DNA of 64,000 nucleotides from a virus. Below are positions 39,037-47,062 of the stretch, one piece after another. The stretch's first letter is position 1, and every line of letters starts with the position of its first letter. Location of the stretch: the IMG/VR virus record IMGVR_UViG_3300030329_006583, positions 124,001-188,000 of that record. The stretch is one strand, 5' to 3'. The translations under genes and the position numbers were made by a program. The notes below the pieces were generated by a model that had not been told where the DNA came from, did no database searches, and was given only the letters and a program-made list of their open reading frames with translations.

Positions 39037-39303
39037 TTAATGTGCCAGTTGTTGGATGCACTTTTTGTTTAGCCTAGCATTTTCTCTTTCTAGGGTTACT
39101 GCATAATCATACAATTGTGGGCATTCATTCTCCAGTTCTTCCATGCATTCTTGGATGGCTTCATAATGCACTGATTCTTCCACCTCGCGCCCTTCTTGTT
39201 TCCCCTGGATATATCCAGAGGTATAGATAGATAAAGTGAGGAGACCACCCACACCGGCGAATAACACCGTAAGTGCAGTGGTTTTAATATTTTCTTTTCT
39301 CAT
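39037..39303 (-). CDS. Membrane-anchored coiled-coil protein
   Basis: 88 residues: N-terminal membrane helix (about 8-30), then a periplasmic-looking helical region with two Cys and YDYAVTLERENARLNKKC. The type II topology with a coiled coil is like an inner-membrane spanin, but the supporting partner is not identified. Confidence 0.6.
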   Translation of the reverse strand: MRKENIKTTALTVLFAGVGGLLTLSIYTSGYIQGKQEGREVEESVHYEAIQECMEELENECPQLYDYAVTLERENARLNKKCIQQLAH

Positions 39304-39306
39304 TTT

Positions 39307-39879
39307 TTATTCCTTCATAGGGCGCAAAGTTTTGCCTGGCACACCGGCAAAGACCTGCCCGTCACACATTACACTAACGCATACCTTATCATGATAATCA
39401 TACTCACCAGAAACAATCATCACCATTGAACCTTTTTTCAAAGAAATATTAGCCTCTTTCATTTCCCACCGAGAAATATCCCTGGAAACGATCGACAACC
39501 CACCTTCTGCCACCAAGCTAGGATCAATTTGCGTCTGTTCCTTTTGTGAAGTAGGAACATAAGAACGCCCTTCCTCAGTCCATGTAATTCCGCGCTTTCT
39601 TGTACGATGATTGCCTACATTGCCGGCGCTATAGGAGGAGTAAAGGTCTGCATCTAGAACATTTAGTACACTACCGGTATTGTTTTTCGCTAGCAAATCT
39701 GCGGGATTATCTGGATATTTAGCATGCCATTCTGCGAGGAGTCTCTCGTGTTGTTCACAATCCATACTTCCGTCAGGCCGCAATGCTTGCGACAGGTGCT
39801 TAAGCATGCTCTTTTCACGTTTGGCCGCTTGATCACGGAGTACTTTTTTGGCTTCAAACAATTGTTTTTTTCTTGACAT
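39307..39879 (-). CDS. Unknown protein with basic N-terminal helix and beta C-terminus
   Basis: 190 residues from ATG 39879 (AAGGA up front). Basic helical N-terminus (MSRKKQLFEAKKVL...KREKSMLKHLSQ), linker, then ISLKKGSMVMIVSGEYDYHDKVCVSVMCDGQV, a KOW/SH3-like segment. Promoter at 39912-39939. Confidence 0.65.
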   Translation of the reverse strand: MSRKKQLFEAKKVLRDQAAKREKSMLKHLSQALRPDGSMDCEQHERLLAEWHAKYPDNPADLLAKNNTGSVLNVLDADLYSSYSAGNVGNHRTRKRGITWTEEGRSYVPTSQKEQTQIDPSLVAEGGLSIVSRDISRWEMKEANISLKKGSMVMIVSGEYDYHDKVCVSVMCDGQVFAGVPGKTLRPMKE

Positions 39880-39911
39880 TACCAATCCTTTCTATACCTC
39901 GTTACAGTAAT

Positions 39912-39939
39912 ATTATAACATATTTAGAAAGGTTTTGCA
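39912..39939 (-). promoter_or_regulatory. Promoter of the TGCAAA/TATAAT class
   Basis: GTGCAAA, 16-base spacer, TATAAT (39917-39912). The -35 encodes the Ala-Lys of the final AKPF of the upstream gene. Confidence 0.75.
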
Positions 39940-40139
39940 CACGCTACATTCATATTTGAGATTTCAATTTCAAATTTGCTATCAATGCCTTGACGATCAT
40001 CTTCATCTCCCATGACATATCCTTGCATGTAGTACGTATTATGCTGAGCCTGTACAGGCCGACCTACGTATCCATCTATATACCCTTCCCGATACCAGGT
40101 AAAGGGTGCCTTTTTATCTTCAGCTTCTAATTCTTGCAA
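39924..40139 (-). CDS. Small acidic protein, TTG start
   Basis: 71 residues from TTG 40139 (GGAGGTAG upstream). FTWYREGYIDGYVGRPVQAQHNTYYMQGYVMG is a repeated G-Y pattern typical of small phage GYxxG proteins. Unknown role. Confidence 0.6.
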   Translation of the reverse strand: MQELEAEDKKAPFTWYREGYIDGYVGRPVQAQHNTYYMQGYVMGDEDDRQGIDSKFEIEISNMNVACAKPF

Positions 40140-40229
40140 TTACTACCTCCGGCATATATGGAATCTGCATAATTATAATTAGAATCCTTTGTATGTACTG
40201 AAATATTGTGTTAACAACATAAATTAATG

Positions 40230-40460
40230 CTAACACGGATGTTGACGATAATAATCAATTAAATCGATAATGTAAGCAAGTTGCCCATCATCACAATCTT
40301 TATATGATTTGCCCATCTTTGTTTTTATTCTCTCATAAAGATGTGCATAAGGATTTCGGGTAGGCAGCCAGGGTTTAGGCCGGAGTTTGCCTTGGAGTTC
40401 ATCCCCGGCAACCTTAACTGCCTCCCTAACTAGCGCAATTCCTTCGGGGCTAAGCGGCAT
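40230..40460 (-). CDS. Small phage protein with NPYAHLYERIKTKMGKSY motif
   Basis: 76 residues; the NPYAHLYERIKTKMGKSYKD block followed by LAYIIDLIDYYRQH is familiar from conserved phage hypotheticals. The start overlaps the stop of the large exported protein gene by one base. Function unknown. Confidence 0.65.
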   Translation of the reverse strand: MPLSPEGIALVREAVKVAGDELQGKLRPKPWLPTRNPYAHLYERIKTKMGKSYKDCDDGQLAYIIDLIDYYRQHPC

Positions 40461-42151
40461 TAATTTTTTCTCCGGCTAATTAACCATCCCACCAACAATG
40501 CTAGGCAAAGAAACAACAGGCCCATATTTCTATGATTGGAGGTAGTATTACACCCACCCGGTTCATGAACCTCTATTACGGTTTGAGATGTATCAGTAGG
40601 CTCCATGGAATTAACGGGAGGATTAACTACCGGGGTTTCTTCGCCCATGGGTTCGATGGGTGCTGGGTCTTGTTGCGTGTCGGCAACCTCCTCTTCTTCT
40701 GTTTCTGTTTTGGGTGGAAAATTTAAATTTTCCTTGGGATCTTCTTCTTCATTATCATACCAGTAATCCGGTATGGAAGGATAACACTCTTCAGAATTAT
40801 CAACAAGCCCATCACAATTATTATCTATCCCATCACACACTTCCATTGTTGGCATTGGGGCATCGCATGCCACATATGTTCCCATTACGCATGTTGAAGT
40901 CCCTTTACCACATTCACTGGAACACTCTATGTGTAAATTTTCATCAATAACCCCATCGCAATCATTATCCAGGCCATCACATAAAGTTTCATCAAGCTCT
41001 AAGGTGTCTGGCATAACACATAACCAAGTGCCCTTGGCACAAACAGGGACGGCATCTGCACATACACCGGTGGTTTCACACAACTCCGTCGGTGGAACAT
41101 CATTAGCATAACATTCAATATCGACTGGCGGAATCCATTCTACATCTTCTACGCTTACGCTCAGTGAATCCCACCCGTCAAACCACAATGCATTGTTATG
41201 TCTAAACTTAGCAGCGATGTTAATTTCATCCACTTTAACTGGCATGCCTTGTGTGGATTGAATCACCACAAAATATTCATGATAGGCACTGTCATTTGCA
41301 ACGCTCCCATCCTTGCTTACCACCATCTGCCAATTCATGGAATCTGCCCCACCCAGTACAATCATTTCCCATTTATAAAGAGTGACAGAATAATTGCTAC
41401 TTACTTGAAATTGCTTATTCATATACCCTTTGGATTGAATGTCGACTTTTGTGCTCAGGTCTTTAAGAAACCCACCTTCCTTAAAATCTCCAGAGACCAA
41501 CCCAGCAGCTACCGCGGCTGGATCTGCACTGGCACTAGCACCTGCTGATGCATCAAATCCGGCGGAATAACTTTGTTCTATTTGGATGGTTTTAACAGGT
41601 TCCCATTTATAATTTTGAAAAGGTACCGACCAATCCCAGCGAATTGCTCCGGCAGAACCAGAGTCAGCCATGTTAACGCCTACCATCTGGCATGCATCAA
41701 TATCATACATAAATTCGCCCAACCAATTATCTTCCTGTGAAAGCTCCCATTCATCAACTACGTTGGGCGCGCTTTTAACCTTGAGAACCATTACATAAAA
41801 ATCAGAACTTTTGGGAATAGAGGACTCAAACCAGTAAAATTCAGCCACACCATCCACGGTATTGCCCGTATTGAGGTTAGTAACGCCAAAAAAGAGAGAA
41901 TCACCCTGCCAAAAGGCGTAACGATCTAATTCACTAACATCAGAATCTTCATAAATACCAGCACCGACATATGCTCCGTAGACCTCTGTACCTTCTTTAA
42001 GGAGTCGTGCCCCTACATAAGATGTTTCAGTATCTGACAGCGTTGCTTCAATTTCATCCGGAGGTGAACCATCATCCGCTAGCGCCGGAACACTAACCGC
42101 GGTCAGAATCGATACTAATAAAATCTTTATAAATTTCTTAAACTGTTTCAT
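40460..42151 (-). CDS. Exported MopE-repeat protein with MYXO-CTERM-like anchor
   Basis: 563 residues. Signal peptide (about 5-25, ending VPALA-DD); a beta-rich domain to about residue 350 that includes an Ala/Ser-rich stretch; two MopE-type metal-binding repeats (CDGLDNDCDGVIDE and CDGIDNNCDGLVD) near 395-455; an acidic Pro/Glu-rich stalk; then GGC-NTT followed by a membrane helix (LLFLCLALLVGWLI) and RRK at the C-terminus. A Gly-Cys, helix, basic tail is the layout of MYXO-CTERM proteins, processed to the surface of Myxococcota. Likely displayed on the infected host cell. The MopE repeats bind copper or calcium by family. Confidence 0.85.
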   Translation of the reverse strand: MKQFKKFIKILLVSILTAVSVPALADDGSPPDEIEATLSDTETSYVGARLLKEGTEVYGAYVGAGIYEDSDVSELDRYAFWQGDSLFFGVTNLNTGNTVDGVAEFYWFESSIPKSSDFYVMVLKVKSAPNVVDEWELSQEDNWLGEFMYDIDACQMVGVNMADSGSAGAIRWDWSVPFQNYKWEPVKTIQIEQSYSAGFDASAGASASADPAAVAAGLVSGDFKEGGFLKDLSTKVDIQSKGYMNKQFQVSSNYSVTLYKWEMIVLGGADSMNWQMVVSKDGSVANDSAYHEYFVVIQSTQGMPVKVDEINIAAKFRHNNALWFDGWDSLSVSVEDVEWIPPVDIECYANDVPPTELCETTGVCADAVPVCAKGTWLCVMPDTLELDETLCDGLDNDCDGVIDENLHIECSSECGKGTSTCVMGTYVACDAPMPTMEVCDGIDNNCDGLVDNSEECYPSIPDYWYDNEEEDPKENLNFPPKTETEEEEVADTQQDPAPIEPMGEETPVVNPPVNSMEPTDTSQTVIEVHEPGGCNTTSNHRNMGLLFLCLALLVGWLISRRKN

Positions 42152-42184
42152 TTCTTATCCCAATTTTACGTAATTGCTTATTTT

Positions 42185-43834
42185 TTATTGCGAGAGCCTT
42201 GCAAAATAACCAGCCTTAAGCAAAACATCTCCCACCACCACACTTTCACCATTGTCTCGGGTTGCAACCCCCACACTTTTAAGAAGGCTCCCTTTAATTA
42301 ATTCCCTCTTTGACGTTTTGTTTAGCGATATTTTTCTAACGCCCCATTTTATTAGGGATTGTACCTCTGGCATGTCACAGATGCCATTATTGTCGCTATC
42401 AACCCAGATGTACATATCCTGATAAGCTATATCTGAAGGTGTGATCAGGCCATCTTTATTCGAATCATAGATTCGTAAATGATCAAACCCCCCTCTAAAT
42501 TCGAATGAAGTACCAAATAATTCCGTTCCATCATCTACAATTCCATTATCATTTTTATCTAAAAACAAGAAGCCATCTTCATGAGTCCATGCGATGGCCA
42601 CCGGCCTATCGCCATATATGTTGAAATTAACCCCTTTAGAAACTGGGAGAATATCAAATTTGCCGTTACCATTAACGTCCATAATTAGAGGATCTGAAAC
42701 GTTGCATGGTACCACCTTGAATATCTTGACAGCAGCCAACGCAAATTCATTTTTAATACCGCTTTTAATGGCAGCCTGATAATCTGATTTAGCTTGAGCC
42801 CACATAAGCGCTGATTCATTATCATATGGTTCATAATCCGGACAAAGAGGATCATCGAGCATTGCTTGAGATATTGATTTCAATGCCTCTTGGTTTGCCG
42901 GTTCAAGCAAGGATATATCGGCATTGCACACCTCAATGGGTTGAGAAACGACAGGGTAATCGGGAATATAACCGTTGGTGGCTAGCCAACTGTTGATGGA
43001 ATTGGTTAACATTTGCCGACCTATGTCTAAACCTTTCTGCACAGCGCTAGAAATTGGGGTGGGCACTTGATCACACAATGCCTTGGCTTTAATATCAATA
43101 TCCACCAAGACGCGACTTTCTTCAACCCCGCTTATCCCACCTTGCTGGTACCAAAACTCAAATTCTTCGTATTCTTCATCTGTCATTACCTCGTTCTTAT
43201 TGATGGGGTTATGCTGATCCAATCGGCTCACCAGTTTGGAATAGGCGTCTGCCTTTGCCTTATCCACCATATATTTACATAAGATGGGATCTACAGGGGG
43301 TTCATTATTATAATATTCAACAAAAGGACAGGTTTCAATTTCCGGAATCTCCCCATTGGCATCAAATATTCCTTCATAATTGTTGACAATACCCAATTCT
43401 TGTAAAACCAACGTCACCTCTTCTAGATAAAGTTCTTTACCTACATCAAGTCCCACAAAAATATATTCCCGCGTGAGCTCAATTTGTTCCAAATTTGCAT
43501 TGGTGAGATCATCAATAGTTATTTGGTCATCCGGTGCTGGTACCTCTTCCTCAATTGTTTCGGCTTCTTCTTCTGTCTCAGCATTAACCAGTTCTTCTAG
43601 CTCAGGTTCTTCTGTTTCAACCGGGTTGGAGGTACGGTCTTCCTGTAATGGTACCGGCTCCTTAGATTCCTCTTGCTGTTGAACCCCTGGATCGTTATCT
43701 GTCACAGCACCTGGTGTTATATTGCTTCCTACAAATACCACTTCATCATTAGTCGCCGGGGTTTCATCACTTGGTGTGGTGGTATCACATGCAACTAACG
43801 TAATACATAACAAATAAAATATACTTCTCATCAC
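42185..43834 (-). CDS. Large lipoprotein with calcium-binding (EF-hand-like) C-terminal domain
   Basis: 549 residues. Lipobox near LVAC (Cys about 16), a Glu/Pro/Thr-rich linker (about 20-110), a helical middle with several Cys, and a C-terminal module with DVNGNGKFDILPVSKGVNFNI, FLDKNDNGIVDDGTELFG, YDSNKDGLITPSDIAY and VDSDNNGICDMPEVQSL. The module recurs next to RTX-type calcium-binding proteins (LFG and EF-hand loops). A surface or periplasmic calcium-binding role is inferred. It precedes the MYXO-CTERM-like gene, probably one operon. Confidence 0.8.
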   Translation of the reverse strand: MMRSIFYLLCITLVACDTTTPSDETPATNDEVVFVGSNITPGAVTDNDPGVQQQEESKEPVPLQEDRTSNPVETEEPELEELVNAETEEEAETIEEEVPAPDDQITIDDLTNANLEQIELTREYIFVGLDVGKELYLEEVTLVLQELGIVNNYEGIFDANGEIPEIETCPFVEYYNNEPPVDPILCKYMVDKAKADAYSKLVSRLDQHNPINKNEVMTDEEYEEFEFWYQQGGISGVEESRVLVDIDIKAKALCDQVPTPISSAVQKGLDIGRQMLTNSINSWLATNGYIPDYPVVSQPIEVCNADISLLEPANQEALKSISQAMLDDPLCPDYEPYDNESALMWAQAKSDYQAAIKSGIKNEFALAAVKIFKVVPCNVSDPLIMDVNGNGKFDILPVSKGVNFNIYGDRPVAIAWTHEDGFLFLDKNDNGIVDDGTELFGTSFEFRGGFDHLRIYDSNKDGLITPSDIAYQDMYIWVDSDNNGICDMPEVQSLIKWGVRKISLNKTSKRELIKGSLLKSVGVATRDNGESVVVGDVLLKAGYFARLSQ

Positions 43835-43848
43835 TTCTCCTTTTTAGG

Positions 43849-44697
43849 CTATCCAACCCTCTTTTTAAACATGAACTGCATTTCTGTCATGTCATCCCCC
43901 TCAATGGCAAACCCAGCAGCTTTTGCATGTCCGCCTCCCCCGAATTTTCCTGCAATAACACTGACGTCAATATCGTCTCTCCGCGTGCGCAGGCTAAATT
44001 TATAAAAGTCCCTTTTATGATTATAGTACCAGATGATGGCAATTGCACATTCTTGTGCCATGCGGGATCCCATCTCACTCATCCACCATGGTGAATTAAT
44101 CACCATGGCATCATACCCTTCAAATTTACAGTGATAGGCATTTTTTAATATTTTACCAATGATCGCATCATTATTGGCCAATATACTAGCACCTTCATTG
44201 ATCATGGTATCAATACGGGTAGGATCTAGCATTTTATCATATTCTTCAAATTTCATGGGTACCGTATCTAATGCGGCACAAAACGCCTTAGAGTGGGGCA
44301 TCTTCCATTTCCATAAATCCCGATCTTGAATATATTCAATCAATACCGGTGTTGGTTTATTAGGATGAAAAAAATCCCATGCCAATTGTGCACCTGAATA
44401 ATTCATGTCAAATATTGCGTTAGGGAGATTCGCCAATTCCCTTTTGGCACTGATATGGTGATCAATTACAACCAGGGTTTCAGCACAATTAGTCATGTAT
44501 TTAATGGTTTCTTTGTCGTAAGAAAAATCGAGAATGGCAACATTTTTACCGGTAACATCAGGGGAAGGTGCCCCATAAGATGCCGGTACATATTCAGCCT
44601 GATTACCAATCAACTTCCATGCTGCCCAAGCTGCACCAAAACCATCGGCACAGTTTTTGTGATATATCACATAATCTATGAGGGTAGGATCAATCAC
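43849..44697 (-). CDS. DHH/DHHA1 phosphoesterase
   Basis: 282 residues. VIYHKNCADGFGA (metal ligands His and Asp), ILDFSYD, VIDHH near 78, YIQDRDLW, and the DHHA1 closing GGGGHAKAAGF near the C-terminus. By family a phosphodiesterase for oligonucleotides, cyclic dinucleotides or inorganic pyrophosphate; the short form is nearest to NrnA-like nano-RNases. Overlaps the nucleotidyltransferase gene by 4 bases, so translation is coupled. Confidence 0.9.
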   Translation of the reverse strand: MIDPTLIDYVIYHKNCADGFGAAWAAWKLIGNQAEYVPASYGAPSPDVTGKNVAILDFSYDKETIKYMTNCAETLVVIDHHISAKRELANLPNAIFDMNYSGAQLAWDFFHPNKPTPVLIEYIQDRDLWKWKMPHSKAFCAALDTVPMKFEEYDKMLDPTRIDTMINEGASILANNDAIIGKILKNAYHCKFEGYDAMVINSPWWMSEMGSRMAQECAIAIIWYYNHKRDFYKFSLRTRRDDIDVSVIAGKFGGGGHAKAAGFAIEGDDMTEMQFMFKKRVG

Positions 44698-45104
44698 TTA
44701 TTTTTACTGGCGGCAACTAAATGTGAACTGCTTTGAACTTTTCCACCGCCGACTCCCCACGCCATGTCAATCCCCAATTGTTCACATACATCAACTTCGG
44801 GAATATTATCATTTGTTCTATCACCACCATTGGCAAAAATATTTGGCTTCAACCTTTGCAATGCTTCACACACACTCCCATCGGAATCATTTACCCAGCT
44901 TACCTCAACAACACCTTTTATTGATTCAAGAATAGCTTCTCGCTCATCCCAAGGCATAAATACATAACCCTTTTTTCGTTTAAGCCAGTCATCACTATTA
45001 ATCACCACTACCACGTCCCCCAATTCGGCAGCAGCTTGAATCATGTTAACATGCCCTACGTGTAGTGGATCAAATCCACCGCTTACCATCACTGTTTTTT
45101 TCAT
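44694..45104 (-). CDS. RfaE/GmhD-type nucleotidyltransferase
   Basis: 136 residues. SGGFDPLHVGHVNMI carries an intact HxGH; VVVVINSDDWLKRKKG and FANGGDRTNDNIPEVDVC follow the RfaE C-domain pattern, and the KxxS region is ASSKNK-like at the end. By family it transfers a nucleotide to a phosphorylated sugar or small acid. A degenerate paralogue lies at 59920-60390. Confidence 0.87.
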   Translation of the reverse strand: MKKTVMVSGGFDPLHVGHVNMIQAAAELGDVVVVINSDDWLKRKKGYVFMPWDEREAILESIKGVVEVSWVNDSDGSVCEALQRLKPNIFANGGDRTNDNIPEVDVCEQLGIDMAWGVGGGKVQSSSHLVAASKNK

Positions 45105-45116
45105 TTTTCATTTCCC

Positions 45117-45941
45117 TTAATTTAATTCTAAGATCATGCATTTAGCGCCGCCACCTGCTTTTAAAAACTCGGAGATGGGTACACTTATTACATTATATCC
45201 TATTTTTTTTAATTTATCACTTATAAATGCATTACCACTCGGCATTAGCACAGTTTCACCTATAACCACACTGTTACATGCAAATCCTTCACTTTCCCAC
45301 GTATTTACAGCCATAATTTTTTTAAAAAGTCGATTGTACCTTATCTTAAGTCGACTTAACCACGAAAACGCACGCGGATTATAAAGTAGGTGCCCCTTTT
45401 CTTTATTGATGGGGGTAAAACATGTATCTAGGTGGTAATATTTTTCATCCACCAATTTAAGAGCCAATAATTTTAAACCCAGCAATTGAGCCACTACTTC
45501 TAATGCTTTTTTATCAGTTCGAAAACCATACCCACCCACCAAGGTATCACCCCATATAAAAGCATCACCATTTCCCTCAAAGCGTAAATAATTGGGGAGT
45601 TGATGGATTTCATATCCCGCCTCTTGAAACCATTTTCTATTATAGAATTTTTCGCGGCGGCGCTCGGGATATTTGAAATTGGATAACACAACCTTGTTGC
45701 CATGTACAAGGCCGGCATTAGCCGTAAATACTAAATCATTCAAACCTTTTTGTGGAGGCAACAACCTAATTTCTACCCCCAGTTCTCGTAAATGAAATGA
45801 CAATTGATTCCATTGGTGGCATGCTAGGTCGATGTTAACCTGGGGGGATGCTTCCATCCAGGGGTTAATAGGGCGCTCCACCTTGAAATATGTAGGGGGA
45901 CATAATAACATCGATTTTTGATTAGGCGACTGATTAATCAT
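45117..45941 (-). CDS. Amidinotransferase/dimethylargininase family hydrolase
   Basis: 274 residues. The guanidino-modifying fold is marked by FTANAGLV, RFEGNGDAF (acid), KYYHLDTCFTPI (His) and the C-terminal GGGAKCMILEL (nucleophile Cys). Closest by pattern to bacterial citrulline- or dimethylarginine-hydrolysing enzymes. It would act on arginine derivatives, linking with the glutamine synthetase as nitrogen metabolism. It overlaps the GIY-YIG gene by 8 bases. Confidence 0.85.
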   Translation of the reverse strand: MINQSPNQKSMLLCPPTYFKVERPINPWMEASPQVNIDLACHQWNQLSFHLRELGVEIRLLPPQKGLNDLVFTANAGLVHGNKVVLSNFKYPERRREKFYNRKWFQEAGYEIHQLPNYLRFEGNGDAFIWGDTLVGGYGFRTDKKALEVVAQLLGLKLLALKLVDEKYYHLDTCFTPINKEKGHLLYNPRAFSWLSRLKIRYNRLFKKIMAVNTWESEGFACNSVVIGETVLMPSGNAFISDKLKKIGYNVISVPISEFLKAGGGAKCMILELN

Positions 45942-46185
45942 GATTTTGTATTATATGTAGTTTTTCTGTTTTGGATAGTTTTTTAAATTGATATTCCTCT
46001 TGCTGGGCATGGGAACGATTGATACACTGTCGTTTGTATACCAGATTTACGGGACGACGAGAGCGTGTATATTTCGCCCCCCGACGAGACGTATTATGCT
46101 CCTTTATTCTCCTGTTTATATCGGTAGTTACGCCCGTGTACAAGGTATCATCGCTGCACTTAACTACGTATAACCACCACTTCAT
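45934..46185 (-). CDS. GIY-YIG nuclease (YhbQ/UPF0213-like)
   Basis: 83 residues: WWLYVVKCSDDTLYTGVTTDINRRIKEHN is the GIY-YIG core with Tyr and Arg, and RSHAQQEEYQFKKLSKTEK contains the catalytic Glu region. Single-domain DNA nuclease; no attached DNA-binding module. Confidence 0.9.
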   Translation of the reverse strand: MKWWLYVVKCSDDTLYTGVTTDINRRIKEHNTSRRGAKYTRSRRPVNLVYKRQCINRSHAQQEEYQFKKLSKTEKLHIIQNHD

Positions 46186-46186
46186 T

Positions 46187-46453
46187 TTATTTTATTAATG
46201 GCCGGAGATCTTTGTCCCAAAATTCTATGTCAGAACCTACAGGAAAGGGTTTACCTCCTATCCATTCTACTTCCCAATCACCGGCCTCATAACCAAAAAG
46301 AATTTCAGCGTAAGTAAGCAATTCCTCCGCTTCCTCCGCTTCGTCTATTAATTTTTGTAATCTGTACATGGTGAAGTCACATACATTAGAGCGTTGCATA
46401 GTAGGTGAAGCATCATCTGGGGTATTTTTTACCATCATTAGATTATCCCGCAT
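46187..46453 (-). CDS. Small acidic unknown protein
   Basis: 88 residues: helical DEAEEAEELLTYAEILFGYEAG, then VEWIGGKPFPVGSDIEFWDKD. Unknown. Confidence 0.6.
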   Translation of the reverse strand: MRDNLMMVKNTPDDASPTMQRSNVCDFTMYRLQKLIDEAEEAEELLTYAEILFGYEAGDWEVEWIGGKPFPVGSDIEFWDKDLRPLIK

Positions 46454-46456
46454 ACA

Positions 46457-46672
46457 CTAGCCATCGGTACAGGTAGGACACTTCATTGACATTTTACCGG
46501 TTTCAGTGATCGTAAGGTCCCAATTTTGCGCCGTTTCTAAATTGAATTTATCAAAAGGTGCGGCACATGTACTACATGTTTCAGGTAGTGAATCCAACAT
46601 AGACATGGCTGCTTGCAATTTTTTCTTTGCATCTTTTTGTTTTTGACGTCGTAGGCTGCGTGCGAATCCCAT
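46457..46672 (-). CDS. Small zinc-ribbon protein with basic N-terminus
   Basis: 71 residues. Basic helix (MGFARSLRRQKQKDAKKKLQ), then CSTCAAPFDK...MKCPTC: two CxxC pairs 34 residues apart. A compact type widely met in large phages; a nucleic-acid or transcription-related role is possible but unproven. Confidence 0.7.
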   Translation of the reverse strand: MGFARSLRRQKQKDAKKKLQAAMSMLDSLPETCSTCAAPFDKFNLETAQNWDLTITETGKMSMKCPTCTDG

Positions 46673-46675
46673 TGA

Positions 46676-46861
46676 TTATTGTTCCTTTTCAACAAAGCTT
46701 TCTTGAATCATTAGTTCTTCATCATTAACTAGTTTTATTTTAACATATTTTCCCGGAACATTTGTACCCAGTGATATATTGCTTTCCACCACAATCCCCT
46801 GTAATCCAGCAGGGTGAGATCCAAAACCATATTTCATTCTGATTTTTGTGCCCACTTCCAT
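46676..46861 (-). CDS. Small SH3-like protein (VGTKIRM opening)
   Basis: 61 residues: MEVGTKIRMKYGFGSHPAGLQGIVVESN, KYVKIKLVNDEELMI. Strand order like the GDLV family. Confidence 0.66.
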   Translation of the reverse strand: MEVGTKIRMKYGFGSHPAGLQGIVVESNISLGTNVPGKYVKIKLVNDEELMIQESFVEKEQ

Positions 46862-46862
46862 T

Positions 46863-47042
46863 TTATCCCTCCAATCTTACTTCCGGTACGGGAAATCCAT
46901 CTTTCCAGCTAATCCAAATCTCTTTTTGTAAATACATTTCCAATATCTCTGACATGGCCCATTTCCCATATTCGTCATCCAATTTCATGAAATTATTTAT
47001 CATATGACGCAATTTGGCTTCTGTGAAATCAATTATAATCAT
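46863..47042 (-). CDS. 59-residue helical protein
   Basis: ATG 47042 behind GGGGGAG. MIIIDFTEAKLRHMINNFMKLD, WAMSEILEMYLQKEIWISWKDG. Unknown. Confidence 0.65.
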   Translation of the reverse strand: MIIIDFTEAKLRHMINNFMKLDDEYGKWAMSEILEMYLQKEIWISWKDGFPVPEVRLEG

Positions 47043-47062
47043 ATTCTCCCCCTTGTTTCATA

